DNA of 20,537 bases from a virus. The stretch spans positions 1 to 20,537 of IMG/VR virus record IMGVR_UViG_3300007541_007663. One strand, written 5' to 3'. The notes below the pieces were generated by a model, which saw only the letters and a program-made list of their open reading frames with translations, had not been told where the DNA came from and did not search any database. A program made the position numbers and the translations under genes. Below, piece by piece: positions 19,537 to 20,537 of this stretch (positions within the stretch are counted from its first letter, which is position 1; each line of letters starts with the position of its first letter).

Positions 19537-20537
19537 AATAGTCTATAATTTGTCAACAAATTCCTGACATCTTCTATTGGTAACCTAAATTTTTCACTTC
19601 TGTAATCACCTGGTTTTGAAACTCTAACATCCACTTTCTCAGTTTCATTGTCAAATTTTTCAATCATAAATGTATCATATTGATTTCCCTCAGGGAATTT
19701 TTTCCATGAACCTGGTGTTACCCCAAAATCTTGTAATAACTTATAATACTTTTGATCAGATGTAAAATCTCTACCTTCAAATTCTTCTTCTACAGCATCC
19801 AAAAGTCTATCAATATACCTGTGAATTGGCTCCATATCATAATCTTCACCCATTTCCCAAAAACCATCTTCGTAATTGGGGTAATGTCCTTGATTGTATA
19901 TCACATCCTTAATAATATCAGTAAGACTTTGGTCTTTTATTTCAGTTCCGTAATTCTCAATAAAATTCATCAACTGAGCCAGACTCACCAAGAATGTTTC
20001 CCTTGTTTTAACAGGTACCATTTGAAGAATTTTTCTCGGGAGAGGTATTGAGTAATCTTTATACAATTCTTGTTCAACCTCTTCAGAAATTTTATTATTT
20101 CTCTCTTCCACTACACTATCAACAATATCTGAAGTATATTGACCAAACTCATCATCCAAAAAAGTTGTAATTTTTTTTGCACAAGGTGTTTCACCCTCCA
20201 ATGAACACTCACCTTTTTTTATTTCAGGTATCATGTTGGACATCAAATTCAATAATCTTTCTTTCTGAGGAGTTGTGAACCAATAAAAACCCCAACCTTC
20301 TTCCCAATCGGTGTTCTGAGAGTCGTAATCAATAAAAAAGTCATTATAACTATTATAATTAGAGGTTACCGCATTTACAACCCACCTAGTATTGTCATCC
20401 AAACCAAATAAATCCCAATAGTCATCAAACTCCAAAAGAGCTCCCTTACCTTTTACTTCAATAATTTCAGGGATCTCATCAACAAGATCCTCAGCCGATA
20501 TTTTACCATCCAAATAATCTCTTATAACCTCAACCAT
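19533..20537 (-). CDS. Unknown protein, at least 334 aa, start uncertain at window edge
   Basis: No family recognised. The frame begins with an ATG formed by the last three bases of the window, so the true start may lie outside. The visible protein is acidic and rich in aromatic residues: ALLEFDDYWDLFGLDDNTRW (about 33-52) and a Trp-rich stretch with EEGWGFYWFTTPQKERL. A pair of Cys (KKGECSLEGETPCAKK), a helical middle, then DFTSDQKYYKLLQDFGVTPG and a C-terminal strand-rich end EKVDVRVSKPGDYRSEKFRL follow. No signal or membrane segment. It is on the same strand as the cREC unit, but that unit has its own promoter. Confidence 0.75.
   Translation of the reverse strand: MVEVIRDYLDGKISAEDLVDEIPEIIEVKGKGALLEFDDYWDLFGLDDNTRWVVNAVTSNYNSYNDFFIDYDSQNTDWEEGWGFYWFTTPQKERLLNLMSNMIPEIKKGECSLEGETPCAKKITTFLDDEFGQYTSDIVDSVVEERNNKISEEVEQELYKDYSIPLPRKILQMVPVKTRETFLVSLAQLMNFIENYGTEIKDQSLTDIIKDVIYNQGHYPNYEDGFWEMGEDYDMEPIHRYIDRLLDAVEEEFEGRDFTSDQKYYKLLQDFGVTPGSWKKFPEGNQYDTFMIEKFDNETEKVDVRVSKPGDYRSEKFRLPIEDVRNLLTNYRLF

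Noticed and set aside
1-20537. tRNA genes, CRISPR arrays, insertion sequences, integrase or attachment sites
   Set aside because: I looked for cloverleaf-like stretches, regularly spaced repeats, transposase motifs and terminal inverted repeats in the gaps and found none. The gaps are short and filled by promoters and hairpins.

Overview
The window looks like part of the genome of a T4-like (myovirus-type) phage that infects a member of the Bacteroidota. The phage call rests on a leftward head-building module: large terminase, portal, prohead protease, acidic scaffold and major capsid protein, in the T4 order 17-20-21-22-23. The host call rests on four things seen in the sequence. The starts are AT-rich and I see no Shine-Dalgarno motif at them. 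Several promoters fit the Bacteroidota pattern TTG-N19/20-TAnnTTTG. The phage carries a Bacteroidota-type ribosomal protein bS21. It also carries a Bacteroidota-type ClpC ATPase.

Layout, right to left. Positions 20537-17754 hold a leftward cluster: an unknown 334-aa protein, a small receiver-like (cREC-type) protein, a compact zinc peptidase and a 2-oxoglutarate/Fe(II) oxygenase. The last three form an overlapping unit behind a perfect host-type promoter. A 57-aa leftward ORF follows at 17705-17532. Positions 17506-15512 hold a rightward gene for a ClpC-like AAA+ unfoldase that lacks the N-terminal domain but keeps a ClpP-docking type IGF loop. Across a 188-bp divergent control region lies a leftward gene (15323-14853) for a protein with two UVR motifs, the motif type also found in ClpC and McsA. 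Small leftward genes follow: a 41-aa Cys-rich membrane peptide, a 98-aa unknown protein, a KTSC-domain protein, a nucleotidyltransferase-fold protein and a 55-aa peptide.

From 13118 to 9343 four tightly packed genes encode unknown, probably virion- or assembly-related proteins. They run into terminase (9334-7562), portal (7530-5716), an unknown 233-aa protein, an unknown 146-aa protein, protease (4236-3505), a 73-aa DUF4494-like protein, a very acidic 537-aa scaffold candidate (3133-1520) and the major capsid protein, cut by the left edge. The phage bS21 gene sits on the opposite strand inside this module (4805-4996).

Regulation seems to come in at least two classes. Host-type promoters serve the ClpC/UVR pair and the cREC-peptidase-oxygenase unit. 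A recurring TATTTATA element (sense strand) lies just upstream of scaffold, protease and many small genes and looks like a phage late element. A palindrome TGAC-N5-GTCA occurs three times: twice in the ClpC/UVR control region and once between bS21 and its divergent neighbour. Each copy overlaps the -33 element of a leftward promoter. The most interesting hypothesis is a co-regulated host-takeover set (ClpC unfoldase, UVR partner, bS21) acting on host proteolysis and translation.
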